Assembly (NCBI RefSeq): GCF_910596095.1
Contig: NC_056542.1
Coordinates: 34,144,957 to 34,208,956 of the forward strand
From: Thunnus maccoyii
Lineage: Eukaryota; Chordata; Actinopteri; Scombriformes; Scombridae
DNA: 64,000 nucleotides
Direction: 5' to 3'
The position numbers and the translations under genes were made by a program. Positions 34,405-49,400 of this stretch are shown one piece after another; within the stretch, counting starts at the first letter, position 1, and every line of letters starts with the position of its first letter. The notes below the pieces were generated by a model. That model saw only the letters and a program-made list of their open reading frames with translations, did no database searches and was not told where the DNA came from.

Positions 34405-37400
34405 TTAGAGCTGGAAACCCTCCATGGGTCCTTCCTGCTGCTGGAAGATGAACTGGCCCTGACTCTGGTCCACCTGTGGCGCCAGGCTGGCATCCTCCTC
34501 CTCCACACCAAAGTAGTGTTCAATCAGGTCGAAGGCCTTCTGGTAGATCTCCTGGTTCTCATGGCTCTGCAGGAACTCGATCTTGTCCAGGCCTGTGCAT
34601 GCACAGACACACATACACACAAAGTCCATATTTTTGTACTACACTTCACACAACTCTGTGGCAAAAGTACAACAGGAACGACTGAACTGTAGTATGAATC
34701 TTAAGAACTGGGTTTCAAAAACTGTCAACTACTGCTCTAATGAGATATTACCTGATTTAAATTGAAATTTTGTTCTTTTGATGGAGACTTTGAAGGCCAC
34801 AACACAGAGGTCATAGCAAGACATACAGTGCTAGTGATCGTTCTACTAAACATTGGTTTGTTAAATGACCTGCAATGTAACCATCTGCGCTAGGATGTAC
34901 TAAAAATACAGGCTGAATAAAGCAGTTGTCACCAGTGTGTAATGAATTCCATTCAATGTGAGAGGAACGTGTTTCAAACACATCCACTGGGTGGTGACAC
35001 TGGCTCATAAATACATTGACACTGCAGAACAGTGTGTCGCTTCCACAGCTGTTTGTCAGACTATGAAGGGTCAAGATGGGCTTAAATGAAACTAATGCAC
35101 ACGAGGTGAGAGCAATTACAAATTATTTGTGGCTGGAAGAGCCTGATTCAACAGTCCACAGTCATTGCAGGCTTCTTTGATGTTTCTGCTACATTAATAA
35201 CAAAGTTGGATTTGAAGGCATCAAATTTTTTTGTCTATTTTTACATTTATGTGCTTAAGGAGCTTGTACACTTTTTGTGGGTAGGTTGGTGTAAACATAT
35301 TTATGACACTGATCCAATTTTTCTAAAGCACATCAAACTGTGTGGATATTTAGCTGTTCGTTTATGTTTAAGATATTTCAATTAAAAGGCACTTCTGGCA
35401 AAAACTACTTTATCAGTCACTGGATAAATTCAATAGTCTCAACCAGAAACAAGATAAATATACGGTAACAAGAAACCTATTGACAGGCTAATCAGATAAC
35501 AAACCTGGATGTAACAGCAGAATGGTTGGCCTGTTCACAGATGTATTTCTGATAGTGAGCCAGCAACAAAATATGGAAATTCCTATCAAGTGTCTAAAAA
35601 GTGAATGGAGGTGTGGGTGTGAATAGTGTTAATATGTTAGCTGTGTGTTGAGTTGCAGAGCTGTACCGTAAGCCTCCTCGATGAGAGCACAGTAAGGGTT
35701 GATGCCAGTTCCGTTCTGTTTGGCTTCCTGTTCTCCCAGTCTGAGGATGTTCTCCAGACCGTTCAGAGACACCTGCACAATCTTAGAGTCCATCACTGTC
35801 AGCAGGTCACACATGGGCTTAATGGAATTCAGAGACACCAGGTACCTGTTCACACAAAACAAGTATTAAAGAGAGGGGAGATATAACAGATTCTTTAGTG
35901 TCTGAGTTTAGTGAACCCATGTATTTTGCCAGTCTGAGTCTGAATCACAACGGTCCGTTCAAATAATTTTCAATCGTACATACAGTGAAACACTCATGCT
36001 ATAGGCTGTCATAACAAAGAGCAGCTTTGTGGCACTAGCAGGCTGAGGTGGACAGTAGAGTACAGCCATTTTTATTTTATTTTAGCGGATACAATCAATT
36101 TAAATATGACCGGATAGGCATTTCTACCAACAAGGCAGAAAGCTGTTTAGACTGTTAATGATGTTGTTCTGGTTCCAACTGCAGTTGAGCTTAAATACAT
36201 TGAATGCAATAAATGTAAAAGTGTGCTGTATTGCTATAATCACTGGTAATATTCCCTTTTATCCATGAAAAACTTGATGATGATTTCAGTGTTTCCTTGC
36301 CTTCAGAATGGATAAGTATGGTAAACATACCTTATCTGTGCAGGAGTGCCTCCAGAGGTGGCGTTAGTAATAGCCCAAGCTGCCTCCTTCCTTGTGCGGA
36401 ACTCAGCCTTCTGAAGGATCTCAATCAGTACAGGGAAGATGTTGGCATCAATCACATTCTGACAAGAGAAGAAATGATGTCAGCTACACAGAACGGCAGC
36501 CCTTCTTCAGACATGACACACTAAACCCATGTAAAGCAGTCTTTACCTGAATCTGAGCTCTGTTTCCTGCTGTGATGTTAGACACAGTCCAGCACGCCTC
36601 CTTTTTGATGGACTCCTTGGGACTGCTAAGCAGGTGCAGTAAACATGGCAGAGCTGAACAGTTCAAGATCACCTGAGATAACAGTAATATATCAGATTAC
36701 ATTACATGTGCTCCCTTGTGTATAAATCAATGAATAAATAAAGTGAGGGAATCAGCGTGTACTGAGACAAGTGAACAATCCTATACCTGTGTCTGAATGT
36801 CATCTCCCGTCACAATGTTGCCCACTGCACGTAAAGCAGGAGAAACCACCTTGTAGTCACTGTGCCTGTAAAAAACAAAACAAAACACCCAAACAACATT
36901 CACACAATATGTTGAGAAAGCTTCAATGCAATTTTGTATTGAATTAGTATTGTGGAGAAAACACACTTAAATTCTTCGCTAGAATGTGGTTCATCATCAT
37001 CATCATCATCTCTACATGAATCTCAAAACAAGCATTATACCATGGCCATGAAAAATACTTTTTCTGATGATTAGCAGGACATATGAAGTATACAATACCA
37101 GCCAAATGTTTGGATATGACTACTCATTCAAGGGATTCTCTTAATTTTTTACTATTTTCTACATTGTCGAACAATACTTAAGACATCAAAATTATAAAAT
37201 AACATGAAATTATGTAGTAAACAAAAACATGTAAACAAAGCAAAATATGTTTCATATTTTAGATTCCTCAAGCTAGTCACAGTTTGCCTTGATGACAGTT
37301 TTGCACACTATTGGCAATATCTTAACCAGCAGGTGTGCCTTGTCAAAGTTAATTGGTGGAATCTATTTGCTTTCTTAATGCGTTTGAGACCATCAGTTGT

Positions 37401-40400
37401 GTTGTGCTGAGGTAGTGTTGGTATACAGCAAATAGCCCAGTTCCACTACTGTAGTAATCCATATTATGGCAAGACCTGCTCAACTAACTACAAGATCTGT
37501 GGCACCACAGACATGCGGAAAATGTTCTCTGCTTTTAACTCACTCCTCACTCTGCCTCCTCCTCCGCCCTTCACTCTGCTCAGTGCAGACATGTTCGCCC
37601 CATTTTTTACTGACAAGGTCTCTGCGATCAGTAACCAGTTCTGAGCATGACCAACTCAGTCTGCAGCTTCCAGCTAACAGGTCTAGGGATGCCATGATGA
37701 GGAAATTTTCCCATCGACTAATGAAATCGTGACAACACCGGTGTTACTGGTTATGCCTGACATTTTACAAAATAAGATATTTGTCAATGACCCTCATCTG
37801 AAGAGCGCTTACTTTGATCTTTAACATCAGATTTTTAGTATAGATCTTCCTTTTATTTAAGAGTTAGTGATGGCGGGCTTCAGGCTGCTGCCAGCAGGTC
37901 GTCCTCCGTGTATAGCTGGACTGTCATGTTACTGACAGTGACTGACACTGTCAGTTTATAATTGTAGTGTCTGTCATCCGTCTAAGTATCGAAAACACAC
38001 TTGATACTTTACAAATTGGTGTTTTTTTATTTGATGTACATGGGCGCTGATAGGCAAAAATGAAAAAAATGAAACTGCCGCCGAAAACCACAGTATTGGC
38101 GGTGGGCAAGTCATGTAATCAGTGTATGTTCCAACATCGTGTAACATCGACCACCATGGCAAGCCTAAACAGCGCCACACTCTCCTCATTCTCCCCTCTG
38201 ACTGAGGGGAAGTCTCCAAAGTCTGCTCAAAAAAAACACTCAACCCAGCCCAGGTTGAAAACTACAGATGGTTTTCACTCCTGCCCTTCCTATCAAAAAT
38301 ACTTGAGCACACAGTCTTTAACCAAGTCTCTGGATTCCTTTCTGAGAACAACCTGTAAGACCAAAATCAGTCTGGCTTTAAGTGGGGGCACTCTGCCGAG
38401 ACATTCTCTATCGGTTACGGAATCACTATGCTCAGCTAGAGCTGCTGGTCAATCTTCAGCCCTTTCGCTGCTAGATCTGTCAGCTGACACAGTTAACCAC
38501 AGAATCCTCCTCTTCACACTCACTGAGCTTGGTATCTCAGGATCTGCCCTCTGCTGGTTCATGTCCTACCTCTCAGGCAGATATTTTAGAGTATATTGGA
38601 GGGGAGAAGTGTCCAAACCGCAGAGCTTATCCACAGGCATTCCTCAAGGGTCAGTGCTTGGTCCCCTTCTTTTCTCAAAATACACCACCTCACTTGGCAC
38701 AATCATCCGCTCCCATGGTTTCTCATACCATTGCTATGCTGACGATACCCAGCTCTTCCTGTCTTAACCTAACTCATGCTCACAAAGTCTGCCCCAAACT
38801 TGGATGTCATGATCGATGGCCAACTAACCTTTAAGGTTCATGTGGCCACAATCACTCGGTCATGTCGATTTGCCCTGTACAACATCAGGATTATTTTCTA
38901 ACATGTATAATGTGTTTCAAAAGAAATCTCTGATTTTCCCTTACACAGACTAAGTTCCTTCAAGTGCAGTCGCAAAAAACATCAAACGCTATGATGAAAC
39001 TGGCTTTCATGAGGACAGCCCCAGGAAAGGAAGAGTTACCTTTGCTGCAGTGGAGAAGTTCATTACAGTTACCAGCCTCAAAAATCACCAATTAACAACT
39101 CAATTTACAGCCCACATTGTGCTTCTCAGAGTTCCAGTAGCAGACACATTTCAACATCAGCTGTTCGAAGGAGACTGCGTGAATCAGGCCTTCATGGTTA
39201 AATTGCTGCTAAGATATCACTAGTGAGGGAGACCAATAATAACAACAGAAACACGAGGAATGGACATTAGACCAGAGAAAATCTGTACTTTGGTCTGATG
39301 AGTCCAAATTTGAGATTTTTCAGTTCCAACTGTTATGTCTTCATGAGACGCAGAGAAGGTGAGGGGAGTGTATCTGCACGTGTGGTTCCCTCCGTGAAGC
39401 ATGGAGGAGGTGTGATGGTGTGGGTGGGCTTTGCTGGTGATACTGTTGGTGATTTATTCAGAATTCAAGGCTCACTTAACAAGCATGACTACCACAACAT
39501 TCTGCAGCAACACGCCATCCCATCTGGTTTGTGCATAATGGGACCGTCATGTGTTTTTCAACAGGACAATGACCCAAAACACACCTCCAGGTTATGTAAG
39601 GCTGTTTGACCAAGTAGGAGAGTGCTGCATCAGATGACCTGGCCTCCACCTTGCTTGACCTAAATCCATTTGAGATAGTTTGGGATGAGTTGGACCGCAG
39701 AGTTAAGGAAAAGCAGTCAACAAGTACTCAGCATACAGGGCAACTCCTTCAAGACTGTTGGAAAAGCATTCCAGGCGACTACCTCATGAAGCTGGTTGAG
39801 GGAATGCCAAGAGTGTGCAAAGCTGTCATCCAAGCAAACAATGCTTACTTCGAGGAATCTAAAATACGAAAGATATTTTGGTTTGTTTAACACTTTTTGT
39901 TTACTACATGATTCCATATGTGTTATTTTATAGTTTTGATGTCTTAAGTATTGTTCTACAATGTAGGCAATAGAAAAAAAACAACCTTGAAAGCCATCAT
40001 AAACCAAAGCACTGTGCAGGCACAGGACTTCAGACATTTTTTTTTACCCCACCACAGACTTGAAGTTTTGTAATGTGCTACAGTGTTCGTGTTCAGTGCA
40101 GTGCTAACATAAGCCTCTGGGTGATGGCGTATGAAGTATTCACAGAATACTTCACCTTTGTCTTGCATCGCTAATTATTAAGTTTAAATACATTTTGTAA
40201 AATCCAAATGTTTGCTTTTTTTTGAAGATGAACTGCAAGAAAACTCAAGCACGTGTGCAATGTACACTAGCCTCAAGGTTGAGTTCCGCCTCTTTTGGTC
40301 TGTCAACATTAATAACTAACATTATTACAAATCTTGAATCTTGACATTTGTAATTTGATTCAGAATTGTAGAATATAAGAATTGTGATTCTCAGAAGAAT

Positions 40401-43400
40401 TAATTTTTTCACACATTGCTATTAATACCCAGTCTAGATCAGTGTGTAAAGTACAGTAAACTGCAGGAAACCACACTGCATTACCAGATAAATCAGAGAT
40501 GAGACAATCCTATCCACTGGGTTGAACTGCCTACAAGCAGTTAAAAGTGGTGACAACTTAAACACATCCCTTTTCCCTTTAATAAGTAGCCTTGCCCTGT
40601 CCATTACCTTATCATATCAGGACACCTGGTCAGGCATTATCACATACATGCCATCTTAATATTTTGAAAATTCAGCTTGGCCTGCTGTTCCTCTAGTGAA
40701 TCACCTAATAACTCCTCTCCTATAATGAGCTGTTAACAGCTTCTTACATGAGCAGCTCCACCAGCCGGCGGCAGACCCCGGAGTCAATGACTGTCTGGAT
40801 CTTCTCATTAGGGCCGTCAGACAAATAGGACAGAGCCCAGCAAGCATCAGCCAGCACATCTGGATCACTGCTGAACAGAAGCCTGGATAGTACGCTGAGA
40901 CAAGGAGATACCTGACAGACACCAGAGACAAGGACAAAGACAGAGGGACAGTTTACGATCAGAGCTGAATTAACAGTTAAAGAATAAATGCTGCAAACAG
41001 AAATAAAGACAATGGGCTCCAGTATTCCAATTCAGTCATGACAACTGGACTGACCTTGGCAAAATCAGGTGGTGGGTTCTTCCCCCGGCACAGGTTTGAC
41101 AGCGCCCATACTGCATTGCGGGTTGTTGTGAGACGGTTGGATTTAGCGAGCAGTCTGGATATGACAAAAAAAGGATCCAGATGTTATCACATCACATACA
41201 ACAAATTCAGATGGACACAAAATACACTGAGAGCAAGGACACTTACTGCTGTAGAGATGGCAGAATGCCACAGTTGAGCACATAGTCTCTGCACTCGGCA
41301 TTATCTCCAGCTATGTTCCCCAACGCCCACACTGCCTGAAACACACCACACAAGTCACTGTACACACTGTAGTCCAACAGTACATCTCACCAGCTCAGCA
41401 TTGCCTATGACACTTAATGCATTGTTGTGTGTTGATTGGACAGATGTACTACACCAATCAGTGAACTATTAAGATTATCATATGACTCATTGGCCTGATT
41501 GGCACCTGACTGGCAGCACCTCTGAGCATGGGCTCTGTTACAGTGGTCAGTAGGTGTCTGCTCCAAGAATCGGCATGCCATGTTTGACTGATCTGGATAG
41601 GGCCTGTGCGATAGGGCAAATTCAAGCTGGTGTTCCGCAAAACCAAGTTGCGGCATTATTTGGAGTGAGCCCTAGTACCATCTCCAAAGTGAAGGCCAAG
41701 TTCCATATAACGGGGGATGTCAGAGACAGGCCGCGAAGACAACACCCAAAGAAGACCATTTCCTCACCCTGTCAACACTTAGGTACCGTAGACTGTCTTC
41801 TACAGATTTGCAGTCAAGGTTTGCAGGACGATATGGCTGACGGCTATCTGCCCAGACAATCCGGAACAGACTGCAAGCAGCCAATCACCATAGGGCTGCC
41901 AGGAGGCCTGCCATGACTGCCCCTCACCGTCAGGCCCGTTTGCGCTGGTATGGGCAACAAGTGTACTGGAACCTGGATCAATGCCAGGCTTCAACCTGCT
42001 CTGACTGCTTCATTTGCGATGTTACTTCTACTTCCTCCTCGTTATGACGTTGTTCGTGCATGCATGTTGCTAAGGTTTTTCCCATGTGTTGTTTGCATTG
42101 TCCACTCTCATATTTCAGATTGGATTTGGGCTTTCAAACATGTACAGATGTATTTGAGAATTGGAAACCATTTTGAGTCAAGAATGAGAAAAGGCAGTGA
42201 AATCCTACTGCAGTGGAAACTGCTTATAGTGATCACGTCTGTCCGGGTCAAATTGATCACTATAAGCTGGTGATTATTATAACCAAATTTTTCTTCCTTA
42301 TTTAATTTCTCATGCAGATTACTATCTTATTGACATTTGTATATTTATTACATGAATATAAAGTAATGAAACAACAGGCAGCTTTGCTATTTACTGAATT
42401 TTATTGACCGTTTCAAAATACGCTTGTTGTTTCACTGCTGCATCTTGTTGGTTTGTTTTTGGCAGTTTGTCATAAGCTTCAAGGAAACTACGTTTTTCAT
42501 TGAGAGACTTTCTTTTCCCTGTCATTATTTCAATGTGCACACAGAACCAGCCTCAGGTAAACAGCTGGCAGCACATGGGTTGTTAATTTAGGTGTGGGGG
42601 TGGGGGCCGCAGCGGCCCGAAGTGAGAAAGTTGAACCCGAATCAACTTTTGGAGAGACGCAATCGCTGTACCACTCCCTCGCTTACACTCTGTCCTATTC
42701 CTTAAAAGGAGTTACTCTACCTGGTTTTTCCTAGGCAACAACACAGACATTGACTCACGTTTTGAAACCGCGCTGCTCAGAGGCTCCCAAACGCTATTGA
42801 TTTGCAAATGAATGGACATTGGGCGTTATTTTTGACATTTAAAAAATTATTTTTGGCCTGGCGGGGGTTCTCGTTGGCCTGGCGGCCCCCACCCAATGAA
42901 ATCGGAGGGGTGGGGGGCAATTTTATATGCCAATAAAACTATTTGCTTTCAAAAACAAAAACCCCTGAGTGGTGAAAAGGCTGCTTCTTTAAATAGGCTA
43001 CATTTGGCATATACATATTGTTTCTAAACAAAGAAGTGCTCATTTTAGCCGTGGAGTGGTTCTGAATGTGTCATTTTACCAACAAAGTAAAATTCAGATT
43101 TATAGTGTTCTATTGTGACAACAGATTTATGTTCTCATCAAAAATAGACAACATATCACATGATTTACACGTTTCCGATGTATTTTCTTGGTATACAGAA
43201 ATATATAAAGTACCACAAAGCTTATAATCTGATACAGGTACAGATCAGTGCTGAATACTAGAATGACTGAATACTAAAAACATTCACAGATCTAAAAGTG
43301 TAGGTTCACAAAAAGTATTAATGCATGTATCAAATACATGACTTAGACACTCTTATCTATATGCAATATAGTCTACAAAGCTGACATGTTAACACTTGTT

Positions 43401-46400
43401 ATTTTAAGCTTATTACTCAATATACAACTCAGCTTAAAAAAAACGAGATTGTCACAACAAGCAGCCAGACCTCCTGCACACTCATTCACTAATTACACAA
43501 CATCAACAGGTGACTGAACAACCACTCAATTAAAAACAGGATCAATTCCAAATGAATGAGGGAGTCCAGACAGCTCACTGTAACTTCAACAAGCAAACTA
43601 CCTACAGCACATTATATGAACTCTGCTGCATTCTTGTTAAGGAGATAAATTCACACAACAGCCACAAAGAGAGACATTTAACCGTCAGAGATGAAATTAG
43701 CGACCAAAGAGACAGAGAGAAGCTGTATCTGACTCATGTTATCTGATGAATCTGAAGTATCCATGTCATAACGTCACCGCAATGCCTGATAATGGTGCTG
43801 CAGTTGCTAAATACACATCATACGTGTACTATGGGAGTAAAGTAAAAAGAAAGAGGAATTACTGTAGTTTAAATTTTTTTTCTCCTATGTATTTATGTGT
43901 GAAAAGACCGAAAATGAACACTATAAGCGGACTACTTGATTACTGTGAGCGAAATATTTAAACAGCATTTGTATGGGAATGATTCTGTCCCGAGCTTTTT
44001 GATCCATATAAGCAGTTGATCACTATAAGCGGTTTCCACTGTACTACTACTGTTTGTTTACATAGCCTCTGGAGATGGCGGAGGTCTGCTGAGGGGAAGC
44101 TTCCTGGAGCTAACCAATCAGAACAGAGTAGGCTCATCAGAGGGGGTCCTTCAAGAGACAGGAGGTAAAACAGCCTGCTTCAGACAAAGGCTGAACTAAA
44201 GTGCTGCAAAAAGGGCAAGTATAAGATGAACAAGGAGTTTTTTGTTTGTTTGTTTGTTTTTACTGTAAATCATGCAAAGATATTCCAGTAGAGCCCAGAT
44301 TATAAATATAGACCTATATCATTGTAAATTGAATGTCTTTGGATTTTGGATTGCTGATCAAACAGAACAAGACATTTGAAGATGCCACCTTGAGCTCTGA
44401 GAAACAGACATTTTTCACAATTTTCAAACAGTTCATAGACAAAACGAATAATCAATTAATCGAGAGAATAATCAGCAAATTAATCAATAACGAAAATAAT
44501 CATTAGATGCAGCAAATTAAATAACTGACAAACTATGCGTCTAATCATAAAAAAAATACAATCTTATAATCAGTCCCACTCATTATGTTTGCAACATTGC
44601 CCAGTGCCCACAATGGTTTACTAGAACCAGAGATAACAAATTTACATCCTCTCGTGGTATACAGCTTTTCGTTATATCATCCACTTCTAAGTGGTGTGTT
44701 TATTCGGTCAGGTGCAGAAAGGCTTCATATTGTTTTTTTGCTATAAAGTCTACTCGATATCTGTCCTCAGTTAATTCCTTTGTGGTGTGTTACCAGACCA
44801 CAATTATACAATACAAGCAAAAATCCGAGCCAGCAGTTTAACAATACACTGTTTCAACAAAGACTTATTTCAAATATATACAGTTTTATGGTTAACAATA
44901 ACGCATAAGCTCATATTTAATGTGTTATCTTGTAGGCTCTCACCTGTTCCTGGACGTCCTCATACTCGGAGTTCAGCAGCTCAATGAAAATGGGCACAGC
45001 TCCTGTTTCAATCACCACCTTGGTGTGCAGGAAGGTACCTGAGGCAATGTTGGTTAGAGCCCAGGCTGCCTCAAACTGTTTCACAAAAATGACATCATAG
45101 TCAATCCACACTCTGAAATGACTAGGGCCAAGTTTATTACTTGACATTTTTCTTGTGCAATTATTTGCTTCACAATTAACTACAAATCGAGCAATAGAGA
45201 TCATTTTAAGTTCTGGACTGCTGAAGTGACATTTCAGATTAATTAAATACATTCATTACATTGCCTGGTACAAGTTATTCTTGGTAGGTACATTTGAGAT
45301 CAAATCACTGCTCACATTACATGGTGAGCACAAGATATGTGTTTAGTACCATGTTTTCAGTAGAAGATGTGGCACTCTATACTGGAAAACCATAGTTCTT
45401 ATTTGATTTTTAAAAACCATTTAGACGTTCAGATGACTAAATAAACTTAAGAAATAAATTTTCCTTGTTGTAACAATGCTTCTTGGCAATAAATCTTATA
45501 CGGTTGGAAAGCCTGTTTATTTCCCTTTTAAATGGTGCCACATTTGTAAAGAACATGCATTTGTGGGATGAGCAGCAGAGCTGAGTATGTGGGTTGCGCC
45601 CATGAAAAATTTGACAAATCTCTGCCAATACCAAACAGCTATTTTTCTGCCATTGACTCTTGTTTGGTGTTTGGTGTACTGGATGATTGAAGTTTGAAGA
45701 AACAAGAGAACTACACATATTGGCAATTTAACAATTTATTCATTTAACAAACAGGAGCCTCAGAAGCATGTGGAAGAACCATACGCAGCCACAACAGCCT
45801 GGTCCTCATGCTGGTTACCAGCCTGGTCACACACTGCTGTGGGATGGCATCCCATTCTTCAACCAGCATTTGTCACAAGTCAGCCAACGTGGTTGTGTTG
45901 GTCGTCTGGCACGAATCAGGTGCCAGTCAGGCACCTGATTGGCAGCACTTGGGGGTACCAGAAGCTCAAAACAAGTCAATAGCAACAGCAAAATAAGCTG
46001 TTTGGCATTGGCAGAGAAGATTTGGCAAATTTTTCATAGGTGCAACCCACATGCTCAGCTCTGCTGCTCATCCCACAAATGCATGTTCCTTACAAATGTG
46101 GCACCATTTAAAAGGGAAATAAACAGGCTTTCCAACCGTATAAGATTTATTGCCAAGAAGCATTGTTACAACAAAGAAATAATCTACCAAACACAAATTT
46201 CCTTACTTATTGTGCTAAGTTTATATGTCTGATATGTCTTGCTAATCATAGCTTCAGGCATACAGGCTGTCTGCTGTGTAGTGAAGCTCTTACCTGCAGT
46301 GTGCAGTTTTCACTCCTCTTCAGGAACTCCACAAAACAATTCACAACACCAGGAGTGGAAATGACCTCATCTATAGGAGGGTTGGGCTCTGCACAGAAGA

Positions 46401-49400
46401 ACACAACACGACTAATCTCTCATTGAATTTAACTTGATTTAAAAGAAAGCAATGGCTCTCATCAAGTATATGCAAAAAGAGATTAAAAGCCTCTGTTACC
46501 TTTGTGTTCAGTAGAAAGTGTAATTTTCTTTTCCTTTTTTTATATCAGCTTTTAATTACTCATTTATTATTTTTTCTGTCTTTAGTGGTCAACACTGTGA
46601 TGGTTTTGCGGAATTTGTTTTGTGTCAACACAACTGTTTTATTATCAATGATCTTGCATGCTGATGAATAAATGAAACATAACTGGTAAATATGATGAAT
46701 GGTCTGCAACCAAAAGTTAACTGTTTAAATGAATGAATTTGAAAGCATCTTACAGTCTCCTGTCTGTATGAGAATAACACAATGAGGGGGAGGAGTGCTC
46801 CGCTGTGTTTAACATTAACGCTATGTCTCCAGCAGTGGAGAGGAGCCTCTCTGCTGCACCTTTAGCTCCAGGGAAAGCCATTGTTGTCCAAGACGCTGAA
46901 CGGATGCAGGGTTTTTGAGGTGAAAAAGACTGAGCACTGAGTTATTTTCTATTCTCCTCTCTTTTTCTGACCTCAGTGTTGGTTTAATTTGTTTAATTCT
47001 GCAGTGTGTGTTGGTCAGCTGGTCTCATCCCATTTGTCACTGCTGCTCCACTCTGCGGTGATGGCGTAGAAAGTTCACAGTATACTTCATGTTCATCTCA
47101 CAAAAGGTAATTTATTTACTCACTAAATCAAAAAATGTTTGCAACCGCTGCCTTTTTTGAAGATGAATTACAAGATAACCGAAGATAACTCTAGCATGTA
47201 CACACTGTAGACAGTCTGCTGCACTGCCCTCCCAGTTGAATTCCGCCTTTTTCTGTCAACATCACATGCCTGGGCATTGATAAAAGGAATTGATAAGCTT
47301 GGAGGCATACAATTCCGATGGATTGGAACAACTCAACTGGAACCGGTTCTCAATTCCCATCCTTAGTTCAGGTACAGTGTGTAACAACACAGTCCCGTCA
47401 ACAATGCACTGCAAAAAGTAAAATCTTCATCAACAGACTAAAGAGCAGTAAACAGATACATAGATAAAGCTGTGAGAGATTATTACTTGGACTTAATAAA
47501 AGGGATGGACAATATAGCGAAGGCCGATAAATAAGAAAATAATATTTTTTTCCTTTTACTTCAGTGCTCGAATAATGGAAATATTAGCTGATAATTATGC
47601 TGATAATGAGGTTCCTTGGCCAAGACTAGTAATGCTACTCAAAATCTGCTTCTGAATAGGAATTTTTGCCTCTGCATTGGTGCCTGTTGGCACCAAGGCG
47701 GGGCTGACACACACACACACACACACAGACACACACACACACACACACACACACGCCGGGACAGAGGCCACAGCAGAGAGAATGAAATGGACTTTATGTT
47801 ATACTTTACCCAAGTGAACAACAATGCTCGTTATCAAAAAGTGCAACAAAATCTGCCAGTAAGGGAGACAGTACCAACAATTTATCAAACAACTGTTGAA
47901 CCAGCAGAACATAAACTCACTTAATCTACAACTGGAATTTTTTTACAACTATACAGAGCTTATTATGCTCATAGTGAACCATTATTAACCAGCTTTAAAT
48001 GAATGCTAATTGTAATGATTGAGCCTTATTAGCCAAGTATCTTAAATGAATTGAATTCTTGCAGACTTTGAGCCAGAGACCAACCAGCTCTCCTCTCTGC
48101 CAGCAGCACCTGCAGCAGAGAGTCTGTTCACATCAGCAGAGGGAGGATGACTGATGCCACCAGGTTGTTAACCAGTTTATTGTAAAAGACCTGCAGCCTT
48201 TCAAAACAGTGGACTCTGAGGGCATTAGTTAACCATGAATCAGTTCAACAGTATTTAACGTTATTTTCACATCCTTGTTTATAAAGAGTTATGGTCTGGT
48301 GTTAATTGGTCTGCATGCAAGTAAAATAAACCAAGGTTATTACAAACAAGTTTACAACAAATGTGTATTTTTCATTTTAAGGATGGTGGAGGCTCTCTAA
48401 ATATTGAAGTTGGGTTAGAAAAATAAACTTGTCAATCTCAAAATATAGCCTTTACTGTTCTCTTTACATTTTTGCAATTATAAGATTAATATTATTATAT
48501 TATCCTATATCCTATATATTATCATATCAGTATCGACCAGGACAAACAAATAATTACTGCTTATATTTATTAGTCCTGAAATTCCATACTGAAGTATGTC
48601 TTACTTGATATTGAATATATTATGCTGATATTAGAATTCCACGGATGCAACACAAACCTTTGGAGAGTAATTTCCTGAATTTCTGTGTAGCGATTAGCTG
48701 CTGATCTGGGTCTTCAGAGAAGATCATCTGAATCATGTCTGGAGTAATGACCCCATCCTGCACAAAAGTCAACATTACAGAAATATTCAAAATTAAAATC
48801 ATGTTCACAATTACAGAAAGAAAGTGACCTTAATAGAAATTTGATATGGCTTTAGCTATAATGCCAGGCCAGATGAACACAACAGAAGACCAACACTTAC
48901 ACCTGCAACAGGTACTGTGGAACTGATGTCTGGATCCTGGATTGGACACTCCAGCATTGATTCATCACTTGTAGGTACACATACATTTCTCCTCTTAAAC
49001 AGCTGTGGGCAGAGTGAATGTCACATGATTAAGCTGCTGTTTATATTTTTACCACAATGGTTTGATGAACTGATTGTGACATGCACACACCAGCACATAT
49101 GAAAAAGTGCAGAGGTTTAACTGTAATTGAGCCATTATGAAGCCCTGAATTACAAAAACACAATGTTGATCATTTTAAGACTTTTCAGACTTGCATTCAT
49201 TTAAATTAATACAACAGCCATGATAATCAAATCCATAATGTCATGTGTTATACTCACAAATACTCATGATTAAACCAAAATGCTCCAAATTTGAAATATC
49301 CTACTGTTGATGTCTTGAGATATAACTGAAATGTGTTGAGTTTCAAAACACAGGGAGTGAGCTGGGAAGGAATTTGGGAATTTAAGGGTGCTATATAGGG

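Larger units (their letters stand above)
37092..39990 (+). mobile_element. Tc1 transposon split by an inserted LINE
   Basis: In the kpna5 intron between the exons at 40748-40911 and 36787-36865. The left part 37092-37490 is a Tc1-type end and 5' leader (GATGACAGTTTTGCACACTA; ATGGCAAGACCTGCTCAACT). The right part, about 38950-39990, resumes with TCAAGTGCAGTCGCAAAAAA and encodes most of the transposase: [14 protein letters not shown] segment, [32 protein letters not shown] (catalytic D block) and [20 protein letters not shown]. Frameshifts, stops and a missing 3' terminal repeat make it inactive. Confidence 0.85.

Noticed and set aside
38060..38767. 235-codon open frame as a host gene
   Set aside because: Contains LINE reverse-transcriptase motifs ([17 protein letters not shown]); it is a truncated L2-like element.
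45808..46232. Small secreted-type proteins
   Set aside because: Lie inside a long inverted repeat of a Tc1-like element in a kpna5 intron.
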